A DNA stretch of 64,000 bases. Origin: an uncultured Cyclobacteriaceae bacterium (GTDB lineage: Bacteria; Bacteroidota; Bacteroidia; Cytophagales; Cyclobacteriaceae). The stretch is taken from the NCBI GenBank assembly GCA_947492745.1, contig CANLOE010000016.1:1-64000 (forward strand), written 5' to 3'. Of this stretch, positions 43,898 through 53,563 are shown in pieces. The notes below the pieces were generated by a model that worked only from the letters and a program-made list of their open reading frames with translations, searched no databases and had not been told where the DNA came from. Made by a program: the position numbers and the translations under genes. How positions within the stretch are numbered: position 1 is the first letter of the stretch; every line of letters starts with the position of its first letter.

Positions 43898-45808
43898 ATG
43901 TCAACACCCGCTCTAAAGGAGATTTTGAAACAAGTATGGGGTTATGATCACTTCCGGCCCATGCAGGAAGAAATCGCCACCTCCGTCCTGAGCGGGCAGG
44001 ATACGCTTGCCCTGTTGCCCACAGGCGGAGGTAAATCTTTGTGCTTTCAATTACCGGCATTGGCGATGGATGGCCTTTGTATTGTGGTCACACCGCTCAT
44101 CGCTTTGATGAAAGACCAAGTGATGCAGTTACAGCGTAGGGGAATCAAGGCAGCGGCACTTTACTCCGGCATGAATACCAAGGAAATCGACATTCTATTG
44201 GACAACTGCATTTATGGAGATATACGGTTTCTCTATGTATCCCCGGAAAGGTTAAAGACCGAGCTCTTTCAAGGGAGGGTTCTGAAAATGAATGTGAGTC
44301 TCCTCGCCGTTGACGAAGCGCATTGTATATCTACTTGGGGTTATGATTTCAGACCGGCCTACCTTGAGATTATCGACATCAGGGAAAAACTACCTAATGT
44401 GCCCGTTATAGCACTGACGGCAAGCGCCACTCCACAAGTGCAGCAGGATATACAAGAACGATTGGGGTTCAAGACCCCAAATTGCTTTAGAAGTAGTTTT
44501 GCGCGTCCCAATCTAAGCTATGCCTTAAGAGTAGTGGAAGATAAGCAACATAAACTACTGGAAGTACTTCGCCATGTGGATGGGTCTGCGGTTGTTTATG
44601 TGAAAACGAGAAGAGAGGCCAAAGAGCAGGCCATATTTCTATACCGCCAAGGTATTCGTGCCGACTTTTATCATGCCGGACTGAGCAATGAGGAAAGAAG
44701 CAATAAACAGGACCGCTGGATCAATAATTATATACGGGTGATGGTGGCTACAAATGCCTTTGGGATGGGTATCGATAAACCTGATGTACGCATAGTGGTG
44801 CATGTCGGTATCTCTGATAACTTGGAAGCCTATTATCAGGAAGCGGGACGGGCAGGAAGGGATGGGAAAAGAGCTTATGCACTCGCTATTATCAGAAAGG
44901 ATGATCTTACCGCATTGGAAAAACTGCATCAGATGGCACACCCTTCGGTCAGTTACCTAAAGAGGGTCTATCAGAGTGTTGCCAACTATTATAAAATGGC
45001 CGTTGGCAGTGGCTTGGGGACACAACATGACTTTGACCTGCACCAGTTTACGAACACTTACAACCTTCACTATAAAGAAACCTATTTTGCCCTCAAGAAG
45101 CTGGAGGAGGAGGGCCTGATCCAGTTGAACGAGAGTTATTACAACCCTTCTAAAATCCATATCAACATCTCTTCCAAAACACTGTATGAATTTCAAGTGG
45201 CCAATGCCGGCCTGGACCGCTTTATCAAAGGCCTGCTTCGGATTTACGGCGGAGAGGTGTTCACTGCTTTTGTCAAGATTTCCGAAGCCTATCTGGCCAA
45301 ATACATGAATATCAGTGAGAGCATGATCATACAGTATCTAAACCTATTGGCTCACCAAAAAATACTGTTATACTTCCCCGCAAAGGACAAACCGCAGCTT
45401 ATCTTCACCGCTGCCCGCCAAGAAGCACGCTTACTCACATTGGATGCCCAACGTTTGAAAGAGCGAAAAAAAGCCGATAGGGAAAAAATAAAAGCCGTAG
45501 TTGACTATGCGGAACAAAATGAAATGTGCCGTTCTCTCTATATACAGACCTATTTTGGAGAAAAAAACAGCAAGGACTGTGGCATCTGTGATGTCTGTCT
45601 GTCCCGAAAAAAGAAAGATGGACACAAGCCTATCGAACAGTACAAACAGCAAATCCAAAATGTGCTTCAACAGGAAGCCATGACCATAGAAGTCCTCCAA
45701 AAGAGAATCGTCCCCGAAAACAAAACGGATTTTCTGGAATGTATACGACTTATGTTGGAAAGTGAACTACTTCAATATGATGAAGGGTGGCGGTTGGTGT
45801 TGCAGTAA
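43898..45808 (+). CDS. recQ: ATP-dependent DNA helicase RecQ
   Basis: The 636-residue protein has the RecQ helicase motifs: motif I LLPTGGGKSLCFQLPA, motif II VDEAHCISTWGYDFRP, motif III ALTASATPQV and motif VI YYQEAGRAGRDG. The helicase core is followed by a winged-helix RQC-like region with a late zinc-binding cluster (NSKDCGICDVCLSRKK). The HRDC domain found in E. coli RecQ is absent or very short, which is common for this shorter Bacteroidota paralogue type. It unwinds 3'-to-5' in recombination repair. The start ATG at 43898 fits the family. Confidence 0.95.
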   Translation: MSTPALKEILKQVWGYDHFRPMQEEIATSVLSGQDTLALLPTGGGKSLCFQLPALAMDGLCIVVTPLIALMKDQVMQLQRRGIKAAALYSGMNTKEIDILLDNCIYGDIRFLYVSPERLKTELFQGRVLKMNVSLLAVDEAHCISTWGYDFRPAYLEIIDIREKLPNVPVIALTASATPQVQQDIQERLGFKTPNCFRSSFARPNLSYALRVVEDKQHKLLEVLRHVDGSAVVYVKTRREAKEQAIFLYRQGIRADFYHAGLSNEERSNKQDRWINNYIRVMVATNAFGMGIDKPDVRIVVHVGISDNLEAYYQEAGRAGRDGKRAYALAIIRKDDLTALEKLHQMAHPSVSYLKRVYQSVANYYKMAVGSGLGTQHDFDLHQFTNTYNLHYKETYFALKKLEEEGLIQLNESYYNPSKIHINISSKTLYEFQVANAGLDRFIKGLLRIYGGEVFTAFVKISEAYLAKYMNISESMIIQYLNLLAHQKILLYFPAKDKPQLIFTAARQEARLLTLDAQRLKERKKADREKIKAVVDYAEQNEMCRSLYIQTYFGEKNSKDCGICDVCLSRKKKDGHKPIEQYKQQIQNVLQQEAMTIEVLQKRIVPENKTDFLECIRLMLESELLQYDEGWRLVLQ

Positions 45809-45859
45809 GTGCGGGGTTAGCACACTGTTAGCACTATTGGTTTCCATTTTGAGTATCGA

Positions 45860-46135
45860 TCAATACCGCCTTTTGTTGGTTTTGGCCAATTTGGAATCCC
45901 CTTTGGGTACTATCAAAGGAGTATCGAACTCTGCACGTTCCACTACTTTCATTTTGACTTTCTTGTTTCTCCTTCTCCTTGCGGTATAACGGTCCGCATC
46001 CTTTCTTTTCAAACTTAATATCTTGCATTGCTTTTTCGTGGAATACATGGGGCTTGGCCCGTATTTTTTTCCCTGCGCTGTTACTCCAACGGGGTCTACC
46101 AGAAAAAAAACAGCTAACAATAAAACAAATTTCAT
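45860..46135 (-). CDS. Small secreted basic protein
   Basis: From ATG 46135 the product is 91 residues. The signal peptide is MKFVLLLAVFFLVDPVGVTA; an in-frame start at 46168 adds 11 residues with no support. The mature 71 residues are very basic (RKDADRYTARRRRNKKVKMK) with one Cys. No family recognised. It converges with recQ, whose stop is about 50 bp away. A CGTCGG/CCGACG hairpin at 46269-46286 lies upstream and may be regulatory or end another transcript. Confidence 0.55.
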   Translation of the reverse strand: MKFVLLLAVFFLVDPVGVTAQGKKYGPSPMYSTKKQCKILSLKRKDADRYTARRRRNKKVKMKVVERAEFDTPLIVPKGDSKLAKTNKRRY

Positions 46136-46434
46136 ATAACTCATATAGGGGTATTTTGAGTGATTCACATAAAATCATCCAAAATCATGCCAATCAACAG
46201 CAGTTAACAAACACCTATAAAGTATTGATTTTTAATTCATTGCCCAACAGCACTATACACATTTAAAGCGTCGGATTTAACCGACGAGCCACCAAAAACA
46301 AACACTCACTTTTGTGTATTTTTTCCCAAATCGAAAAAATAGTCCTGTATAAAGAGAACACAAACTGTGCATCCCATCCTCAGAATGAAGCCGAAAAAAA
46401 CTCAACAATCGTTCATTACAGTTACTGTCCAATA

Positions 46435-47823
46435 TCAGTGATGTCCCGTATTCTTATCAGCGGTGTCATTCTTTCGCTCTAGGCTCAATCGAACTTGAGT
46501 CGCACGGATTCCCTCAATCTTCATTACCTCAAGAATAGCCTGTCCTTTGAACAAATAGGACTGTCCTGTGTTCAGCTCGGGTCCCAAACGTTCTACCAGC
46601 AGCCCGGATAAGGTATCGGCATTTTCGGCATTCAGATTGATATCCAGGGAATCATTGATATGGTATAGGCTGGCCCCTCCATCCACGACATAGACGCCTT
46701 CGCTCTCCTGAACAATATCGGGAATCTCCATATCAAACTCATCCTGAACATTACCGACCAACTGCTCCAGTACATTTTCCAGTGTTACTATGCCGGTAAC
46801 GGTTCCATGCTCGTTCATCACAAAAGCCAAATGTTGCTTGCTCTGCTTAAAATGATTGAGGAGGTGGCTGATGGGTATATTTTCGGGTACATATTGAGGT
46901 TTCCGTGCGATACTTTTCAAGTCGATACCCTTATCTTTTTCTACAGCCAGTAAATCCTTGATGTGCACAACACCCAACAACTCATCCATAGAGCCCTTGC
47001 ACAAGGGCAACCGTGTATAATGTGCTTTTTTTGCATATTCCAGCATGGCCTCTAGGCCATGCTCAATGTTCAGAAAAGCAATCTCCCTTCTGGGAACCAT
47101 GATTTCATGGGTCACCTGATCATCAAACCTGAACACGGCATTCAACAGCTGATGCTCGTTTTGGGATAGTTCACCATGGGCATGGGCGAGCCCTAGTGAA
47201 CTGCGGATTTCTTCCTCGCTCAAAGGGGTATCATGGCTATCGCCCCCTTCTATACCGATGATTTTCAACAGGTAGTTAGTGACCGCATTCAAACCTGCCA
47301 TGGGAAGCCATAAAATCTTATAAAAAAATTTCAGTGGCAGTGCTGTCCAGCCAAAAGTAGCGGAAGGTTTACGGATAGCATATATCTTGGGCACCTGTTC
47401 GCCAACGATGATGTGGAGAAAAGTCATCAGACTAAAGGCAATGACTACAGCGATAAAATGTGTTAAATGAGCTGTCTCCAAACCTATGGACTCCAATACC
47501 GGAGCCAAAAGAGCGGCTATACCAGAGGCATGTATCAATGGGGACACCAAAGATTCTATAGTGGGTTCTCCTATAGCTCCCAAGGCAAGCGATGCCATGG
47601 TGATGCCCAACTGACAAGCCGAAAGCACCATATTCTGTCGCTCAAAAAGCCACTCGGCCACCTTGGCAAAAGGCCGGCCACTATTGATCATGTTCTTTAT
47701 CTTGCTTTTGGTCAACTTCACCAGAGCAAACTCCGCTGCAACAAAAAAACCATTAAGTATAATCAAAAATAGTGTCAGGGCCAGATAGAGACCGTCCATA
47801 AGATAACTATGGGATGCTTCCAT
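46435..47823 (-). CDS. CorC/HlyC-family (CNNM-like) membrane transporter
   Basis: A 462-residue protein with a DUF21 membrane domain (about 1-200, four hydrophobic segments; NGFFVAAEFALVKLTKSKI), a pair of CBS domains (about 225-345; EIMVPRREIAFLNIEHG and GTVTGIVTLENVLEQLVG) and a C-terminal CorC_HlyC domain (about 365-450). Family members take part in Mg2+ or Co2+ efflux and are often misnamed hemolysins. Normal length, no anomaly. It is isolated from neighbours by repeat-bearing gaps. Confidence 0.92.
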   Translation of the reverse strand: MEASHSYLMDGLYLALTLFLIILNGFFVAAEFALVKLTKSKIKNMINSGRPFAKVAEWLFERQNMVLSACQLGITMASLALGAIGEPTIESLVSPLIHASGIAALLAPVLESIGLETAHLTHFIAVVIAFSLMTFLHIIVGEQVPKIYAIRKPSATFGWTALPLKFFYKILWLPMAGLNAVTNYLLKIIGIEGGDSHDTPLSEEEIRSSLGLAHAHGELSQNEHQLLNAVFRFDDQVTHEIMVPRREIAFLNIEHGLEAMLEYAKKAHYTRLPLCKGSMDELLGVVHIKDLLAVEKDKGIDLKSIARKPQYVPENIPISHLLNHFKQSKQHLAFVMNEHGTVTGIVTLENVLEQLVGNVQDEFDMEIPDIVQESEGVYVVDGGASLYHINDSLDINLNAENADTLSGLLVERLGPELNTGQSYLFKGQAILEVMKIEGIRATQVRLSLERKNDTADKNTGHH

Positions 47824-47924
47824 AAAACAAGAATAAGGAGTAAAATAAGAATATAATAAAATGTTAAATTATGTATATTGCAAAACAATCGGAACCCTTT
47901 GACCAAAAATCAAAAACTATCGTA

Positions 47925-48132
47925 GAATAATTGATTTTCCCTGGTCAATATATCCAAGGGCATGTGTACTTCCCCAGATACTTCCTTCTTGAGCAAAACA
48001 TGCCGATGCAATAAAAGAATACGGTCACTAGTTTCTGTAGAGACCCCTCCCCTATTGTGCAGAACACGGTCTACGGTCCCGACAGAGACCTGCGCGCGCT
48101 GCGATTTCTTTTATGGTCTGGCGTTTTGTCAT
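47925..48132 (-). pseudogene. Remnant of a LacI-type regulator
   Basis: On the minus strand, ATG 48132 gives MTKRQTIKEIAARA, then after one frameshift QVSVGTVDRVLHNRGGVSTE followed by TSDRILLLHRHVLLKK. This is the LacI helix-turn-helix and hinge. The frame ends shortly after and no effector domain follows, so only the 5' end of the gene survives with a frameshift. Confidence 0.6.
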
Positions 48133-48460
48133 TGAACACAAGATAACCATACAAATATAGTTTTCAAATGCCCTACACCATCCTGAGGACATTTCCCTAT
48201 ACCACAGTGATAACCTCAACGATGGCGGAACTACTGCTAATCAAAAAACACCGCCTCAAGAACAGGAACCCTTCAACCCTTATCAAAGCCCATCATCCGG
48301 TGCCGATAAAAATAGCTTAGCGGACGTTTATCATAACCCCATGACATTCATTTTATACTTGTGTTTTTATCCGGAACTAAGTTTGCGAAGATAAAAATCA
48401 GTTGGATGAAATGTTATTATTGAAAACATTGAATATGTTTACCCAAAAATCAATATTCCG

Positions 48461-48637
48461 CTAATCCCAAATCATGCATTAGGCATTCTATCACTACCAT
48501 GAATAGCTACAAATCATTAGAATCTACGTATTTTTTTTGAACTGACCGTAGCAGTGCTATGCTGAACTCAAGAAAATCCACTGATTTATGGTTCTTTAAA
48601 ACTTCATACCAAAGCTCCAATGCATGAGTTCGGGTTA
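48461..48637 (+). repeat. Eroded family A repeat
   Basis: AATCATGCATTAGG at the left, core CGTAGCAGTGCTATGCTGAA, and CTCCAATGCATGAGTTCGGG at the right. It ends 40 bp before the M42 peptidase start and may contain its promoter. Confidence 0.7.
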
Positions 48638-48676
48638 AGGACCAAATGTAAAACAGAACCCATACACAATAAGCCT

Positions 48677-49726
48677 ATGTCCATTAATGTAGAATTGCTC
48701 AAACAAGTATGTACAGCTCCCGGTGCACCGGGATACGAAAGCCGTATCAGAGAACTCGTCCACACAACAGTAGGCCCTTTGGTCGACGAAGTCAGCGTGG
48801 ATAATATGGGCAATATAATTGCGCTCAAAAAAGGAGAAAGTTCGTCAAAAAAAGCCATGGTGGCGGCGCATATGGATGAAATCGGCTTTATGGTCACCCA
48901 TATAGATGAGAATGGCTTCGTCCGATTCACTACTCTGGGAGGTTTCGACCCAAAAACCCTGACCGCACAAAGGGTCATCATCCATGGGGAAAGGGATGTG
49001 ACCGGTGTCATGGGTACCAAGCCTATTCACGTCATGAGCAGTGAAGAAAAAACCAAAATGCCCAAAGTACAGGATTATTACATCGATCTGGGCATGTCCA
49101 AAGAAGAAGTAGAAAAACACATCACTATCGGCAATCCTATCACACGCGAACAGGAAATGATTGAAATGGGCGATTGTGTCAATGGTAAATCCATCGATAA
49201 CCGGGTCTCTGTATTCGTTTTATTGGAGGCATTGAAAAAATTAGAGCGTATTCCTTTTGACGTATATGCTGTATTCACTGTACAGGAGGAGGTAGGCATA
49301 CGTGGTGCCAATGTAGCCGCACACAGTATCAACCCCGATTTTGGTTTTGGTCTGGATACTACAATAGCATTCGACCTACCTGGAGCCGCAGAGCATGAAA
49401 AGGTGACCTCACTGGGCAAAGGAACTGCCATAAAAATCATGGATGCCATGACCATTTGTGATTACCGCATGGTCGATTTCATGAAAAAGACGGCCGATAA
49501 AAACAATATACCATGGCAAGTTGAGGTACTTACGGCCGGTGGCACGGATACAGCGGGCTTACAGCGAATGGGAAAGAACGGAGCAATTGCAGGAGCAGTA
49601 TCCATTCCTACCCGATACCTCCACCAAGTCATCGAAATGGCGCATAAGAAAGATATCGATAACAGTATCGAACTCCTCAAAAGCTGTCTAGAAGAACTGG
49701 ACACTTATGATTGGAGTCACCGCTAA
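48677..49726 (+). CDS. M42-family metallopeptidase (glutamyl aminopeptidase/endoglucanase-like)
   Basis: From ATG 48677 the product has 349 residues; the upstream in-frame codon at 48620 lies in the repeat and is rejected. The dinuclear zinc site is complete: MVAAHMDEIGFMV (His-Asp), KSIDNRVSVFVL (bridging Asp), TVQEEVGIRGANVAA (Glu-Glu), and IPTRYLHQVIEMA (C-terminal His). Family members are large self-compartmentalised aminopeptidases (TET type) that degrade peptides in the cytoplasm. A strong terminator follows. Confidence 0.94.
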   Translation: MSINVELLKQVCTAPGAPGYESRIRELVHTTVGPLVDEVSVDNMGNIIALKKGESSSKKAMVAAHMDEIGFMVTHIDENGFVRFTTLGGFDPKTLTAQRVIIHGERDVTGVMGTKPIHVMSSEEKTKMPKVQDYYIDLGMSKEEVEKHITIGNPITREQEMIEMGDCVNGKSIDNRVSVFVLLEALKKLERIPFDVYAVFTVQEEVGIRGANVAAHSINPDFGFGLDTTIAFDLPGAAEHEKVTSLGKGTAIKIMDAMTICDYRMVDFMKKTADKNNIPWQVEVLTAGGTDTAGLQRMGKNGAIAGAVSIPTRYLHQVIEMAHKKDIDNSIELLKSCLEELDTYDWSHR

Positions 49727-49790
49727 ACCATATACTTTCATCTAGTGTACACCTAGAAGCGAATGACGGATTGGACCTCATGACACAAAA

Positions 49791-49822
49791 AATGCCTCCC
49801 GAATATAGATTCGGGAGGCATT
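49791..49822. terminator. Bidirectional intrinsic terminator
   Basis: A perfect 14-bp stem, AATGCCTCCCGAAT and ATTCGGGAGGCATT, with loop ATAG, lies between convergent genes; an A-run precedes it. Confidence 0.85.
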
Positions 49823-49871
49823 GAAACAAATCAGCTATGACTTTCAAATAGCAAGAGCCATCAAATCCATA

Positions 49872-51896
49872 TTACTGCTTGGCAAACTTTATTCGCTGCA
49901 CTGGTGTCAGCCCATTATCGATCAGAATGATATGCAAGCCACTCTTTAAAGATTCTGTATCCAATTCCATAGTAAAGTCCGTAGCTTTATAGTCCTTCTG
50001 TAGCACTTGCTGCCCGGAAGCATCGATAATCTGGATGGAAACGGTCTCGTCGATACTCCTTAATGAAAGTTCCAATCGGTTTTGTACCGGATTAGGGTAC
50101 AGTCCAATCTGCTCTTCCTCAAAATCAGGTATAATGGAAAGTTGCGGCAAATCATTGTTGTTTCCTGTTCTGTAGGAGACTGCAAAAGGAAATTTGTACT
50201 TCGCTACACCTCCGATGCCGATCATGGCTTCATTGGAAACCAATACCTTTCTACTGTTTTTATCCACACCATAAATCCAATAACTATAAGTTTCTCCTCT
50301 TCTTACCCAGAAGTCAGTAAACATAGAAGCATTACCGGATAATCTCGTCAAGACAAAGGTCCGGCCTCGGCTATCACGACGTACCACAAAGTATTTATCT
50401 GCATCAAAATTAGTGGGCGACCAATTCAGCTTCACAAAACGGTTCTTCTTTAGTGAAACCTCCAGATCAATAGCTGGCACACAATTCCCTTCACTACGCA
50501 CTGTAGCGATAAAGTTCGTCGATAGACTGGAGCAGTCATCCGAAAAAGCGCTCAGTTCGCTGATCACATCACCGGGGGATACCGTCAGGTTGCCCGTGAA
50601 GGAAAGTCCGTAGATGCGGCAGGTACCCCCACCGGCACCTTCCACGTTCACACTGTTCCCCGGAGGGATACCCAGTACAACACCCTCACTGTCCGTCACG
50701 ATATAGCGGTACTGCGAGTTCGAGCTGCTGTTCGTCATCGCCATCACCACATCGTCGACACCGTCGCCAGGACAGGTATAGACCACCGTCTCCCCTGTCA
50801 ATGTGGAGACCTCTCCGCCCAAAGGAGTATCGCGTACCGTGGCGATAAAGTTCGTCGATAGACTGGAGCAGTCATCCGAAAAAGCGCTCAGTTCGCTGAT
50901 CACATCACCGGGGGATACCGTCAGGTTGCCCGTGAAGGAAAGTCCGTAGATGCGGCAGGTACCCCCACCGGCACCTTCCACGTTCACACTGTTCCCCGGA
51001 GGGATACCCAGTACAACACCCTCACTGTCCGTCACGATATAGCGGTACTGCGAGTTCGAGCTGCTGTTCGTCATCGCCATCACCACATCGTCGACACCGT
51101 CGCCAGGACAGGTATAGACCACCGTCTCCCCTGTCAATGTGGAGACCTCTCCGCCCAAAGGAGTATCGCGTACCGTGGCGATAAAGTTCGTCGATAGACT
51201 GGAGCAGTCATCTGAAAAAGCGCTCAGTTCGCTGATCACATCACCGGGGGATACCGTCAGGTTGCCCGTGAAGGAAAGTCCGTAGATGCGGCAGGTACCC
51301 CCACCGGCACCTTCCACGTTCACACTGTTCCCCGGAGGGACACCCAGTACAACACCCTCACTGTCCGTCACGATATAGCGGTACTGCGAGTTCGAGCTGC
51401 TGTTCGTCATCGCCATCACCACATCGTCGACACCGTCGCCAGGACAGGTATAGACCACCGTCTCCCCTGTCAATGTGGAGACCTCTCCGCCCAAAGGAGT
51501 ATCGCGTACCGTGGCGATAAAGTTCGTTGAAAGGGAAGATTCTCCTGTAGAAAACGATGTTATATCGGATAGGAGTGTTCCCGAAGCTATCGTCAGATCA
51601 CCCGTAAAGGAAACCCCATAAATACGACATACACCAGTACCGGCACCTTCAAGATTTACTTCGTTACCTGAAGGAAGAGCCAGTATCAAGCCTTTATCGT
51701 TCGTCACAATGTAGGCATAGGAATCAGTGGCCGTACTGGAAGTTACCGCCATGACTTTATCGTCATTGCCATCTCCAGGGCAGGTGTACACGGTAGTCTC
51801 CCCGCTTGGGGTCGAAACCTCGCCTCCGTCAACGGCATACAGCTGCCCTACAAACAGCAGACAACATAGTAGTGATAGTAATTTGTCTTTTTTCAT
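49872..51896 (-). CDS. Secreted tandem-repeat protein with type IX sorting domain
   Basis: The 674-residue product has a signal peptide (LLSLLCCLLFVGQLYA). Four tandem 112-residue repeats follow: the first, at 24-135, has diverged; those at 136-247, 248-359 and 360-467 are nearly identical in protein and DNA. Each has VVYTCPGDGVDDVVM, QYRYIVTDSEGVVLG, GAGGGTCRIYGLSFTGN and SSLSTNFIATVR. A fibronectin-like section lies at about 475-570. The C-terminus (YPNPVQNRLELSL, IIDASGQQVLQKDY, SGLHIILIDNG) is a type A T9SS sorting domain. It predicts export to the cell surface. The repeats may form a stalk or bind ligand. Function otherwise unknown. Confidence 0.85.
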   Translation of the reverse strand: MKKDKLLSLLCCLLFVGQLYAVDGGEVSTPSGETTVYTCPGDGNDDKVMAVTSSTATDSYAYIVTNDKGLILALPSGNEVNLEGAGTGVCRIYGVSFTGDLTIASGTLLSDITSFSTGESSLSTNFIATVRDTPLGGEVSTLTGETVVYTCPGDGVDDVVMAMTNSSSNSQYRYIVTDSEGVVLGVPPGNSVNVEGAGGGTCRIYGLSFTGNLTVSPGDVISELSAFSDDCSSLSTNFIATVRDTPLGGEVSTLTGETVVYTCPGDGVDDVVMAMTNSSSNSQYRYIVTDSEGVVLGIPPGNSVNVEGAGGGTCRIYGLSFTGNLTVSPGDVISELSAFSDDCSSLSTNFIATVRDTPLGGEVSTLTGETVVYTCPGDGVDDVVMAMTNSSSNSQYRYIVTDSEGVVLGIPPGNSVNVEGAGGGTCRIYGLSFTGNLTVSPGDVISELSAFSDDCSSLSTNFIATVRSEGNCVPAIDLEVSLKKNRFVKLNWSPTNFDADKYFVVRRDSRGRTFVLTRLSGNASMFTDFWVRRGETYSYWIYGVDKNSRKVLVSNEAMIGIGGVAKYKFPFAVSYRTGNNNDLPQLSIIPDFEEEQIGLYPNPVQNRLELSLRSIDETVSIQIIDASGQQVLQKDYKATDFTMELDTESLKSGLHIILIDNGLTPVQRIKFAKQ
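50494..51491 (-). repeat. Three near-identical 336-bp tandem repeats inside the T9SS protein gene
   Basis: Copies differ at only a few bases: for example CATCTGAAA against CATCCGAAA, and GGACACCC against GGATACCC (Val to Ile). The period equals 112 codons, so copy-number change keeps the frame. Confidence 0.95.
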
Positions 51897-52225
51897 AATT
51901 GTTGGTTTTTTTCAGGTATTACAATGTAGCTAAAGTTGAAACGAGGCTATTGCAAACACTCTTGTGAAGCATACAATTCGCTTACATTCAAAGCAATATC
52001 ATTACATGTTGTCACAAAAGTATCACGGAAACATCATGGAAATTTTGGCGGCTTAGAGAGTAGATGAAATGTTAGGGAGGCGACAGTTTTTCAAGGCTCT
52101 GGACTGAACTAAATATAGAAATGCGTTATTCTGAAGAAATCAGTGCTATTATCATGAAAAGGACGGTGCTGGTCGCACTCTCATCAGACTTTAATATGGC
52201 ATTGAAATTTTGTTCTTAGTGCCTA

Positions 52226-52550
52226 AGGCAGGGGCAAACTTACTTTCAAGGTCGCTTACCTTCCTGTTCATTTTGTCCTGTCCTGCGTTGAATCCGAATC
52301 ATGCATTGAAAAATCTACTGCGGATCTAAATAGCTGCAAACCGGTCGTTGCACTACATTTTTTGAATTCACCATAGCGGTGCTATGCCAAATCCAATAAA
52401 ACTCCCTGATGTATTGCTATTTAAACCCTCGTTACGAAGTTCCAACGCATGATCCAGGTTGAAAATTCTCGCGACAGTGCTACCATCAAGCGATTTTGAC
52501 TAGAACAAAATGACTTGCGAGATTTTATGCAATATTGAAAACGCAGTTTT
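52226..52550 (+). repeat. Family A repeat (52288-52463) inserted in a family D module
   Basis: The flanks are GTCCTGTCCTGCGTTGAA on the left and GTTGAAAATTCTCGCGAC on the right. Removing the A element and one GTTGAA restores the D sequence seen uninterrupted at 8410-8511 (TATTCTACGTTGGAAATTCTCG). The A copy is complete, with CATAGCGGTGCTATG. The gap 51897-53014 holds no other gene. Confidence 0.88.
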
Positions 52551-52704
52551 TTATCAATCGGCCTTTGAGATGATAAGGGTCAAAGTCCCGCAGTAAAGAG
52601 CCTCCTGAATTTCAATACAATTACTCCGAATTGTGCATTGGAACTTCCCTATACTTCCTACCTACGGTATCATTGAGATCCCAGAGAATTTATTGCGAAC
52701 GACC

Positions 52705-53015
52705 AAGAGACTGCTCTGAACTGTCTCTCTTTTGTTTTTATTTGGTCGGTATCGATGGCCTACGGTCACATGGAATTCGCAGGAATGACATTCGGCTTAA
52801 GCCAAGTGCTTTCTCGATGATGCCCATTGTTGTGTATACTTCTTTTAGCGCGTTATTTCATTGAAATTTCCACAAAAAGCACTACTACCTTTTCTATTAC
52901 AGTAGAATGTCACTTTCGTTACAAAGTTCTCAGCACATTATTCGACGCTCGGCTCCACCTCATTCCCTACGTGGAATAAGCGGCCACAAACCCTATAGGC
53001 AACAGCTGCCGAAAC
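52705..53015 (+). repeat. Disrupted family E repeat
   Basis: Left end CAAGAGACTGCTCTGAACTG, then unrelated sequence. The typical interior GTTATTTCATTGAAATTTCC and CGACGCTCGGCTCC returns from 52855 and runs to CTGCCGAAACTAC at the crcB stop. Copy with an insertion or strong erosion. Confidence 0.55.
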
Positions 53016-53386
53016 TACTTAGCCACAATCATACCCAAATAAGCCGCTGTAAAGCCCAAGAAGATACTCAGTCCTGTGTATAGAAAAAATATAGGCCACT
53101 GTTGATCCATCTGTAAACGTACATTTTCCAGCGCGAAGGTGGAAAATGTGGTGAAACTACCGCAAAAACCTACCGCAAAGAACAAACGCCACCCTTCGCT
53201 AAGGACACCTTCCTTTTCACTGTAACTGAACAGTAGCCCCAAAAAGAAACACCCCAGAATATTGACCGCAAAAGTACCTAGAGGAAAATCAGGAATAAAC
53301 TTTTTTTGTAAATAGATGTATATCAGGTAACGGGAGGTACTTCCCAAAAAACCACCCAAGCCTATCATCATCAGTGTTTTCAGCAT
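53015..53386 (-). CDS. crcB: Fluoride exporter CrcB/Fluc
   Basis: A 123-residue, four-helix membrane protein that forms a dual-topology dimeric fluoride channel. Marks are GGFLGSTSRYLIYIYLQ, FPLGTFAVNILGCFFLG and the pore-lining GFCGSFTTFSTFALE. I looked for a fluoride riboswitch in the roughly 100 bases upstream and see none. Below the gene lies a repeat; above it a degenerate D/E-type element (about 53405-53562; GGATAGTGCCGCTATC). Confidence 0.94.
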   Translation of the reverse strand: MLKTLMMIGLGGFLGSTSRYLIYIYLQKKFIPDFPLGTFAVNILGCFFLGLLFSYSEKEGVLSEGWRLFFAVGFCGSFTTFSTFALENVRLQMDQQWPIFFLYTGLSIFLGFTAAYLGMIVAK

Positions 53387-53563
53387 ATCATTGAAGTATG
53401 GATTGTCTTATAAAAATATAGCTCTCAAATTTCGCATGTATTAGTGTACATTTAGTCCCATTCTGTGTTAAAAATTCTTAGGATAGTGCCGCTATCTTTA
53501 TCAATTGATGCTGCACCTCAGATCAGCGATAACAAGTTTCAAATATCACTACAAAGCCGTTTC

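Noticed and set aside
53387-53563. Fluoride riboswitch upstream of crcB
   Set aside because: I looked for the conserved fluoride aptamer pattern and found none; the region is a decayed repeat.
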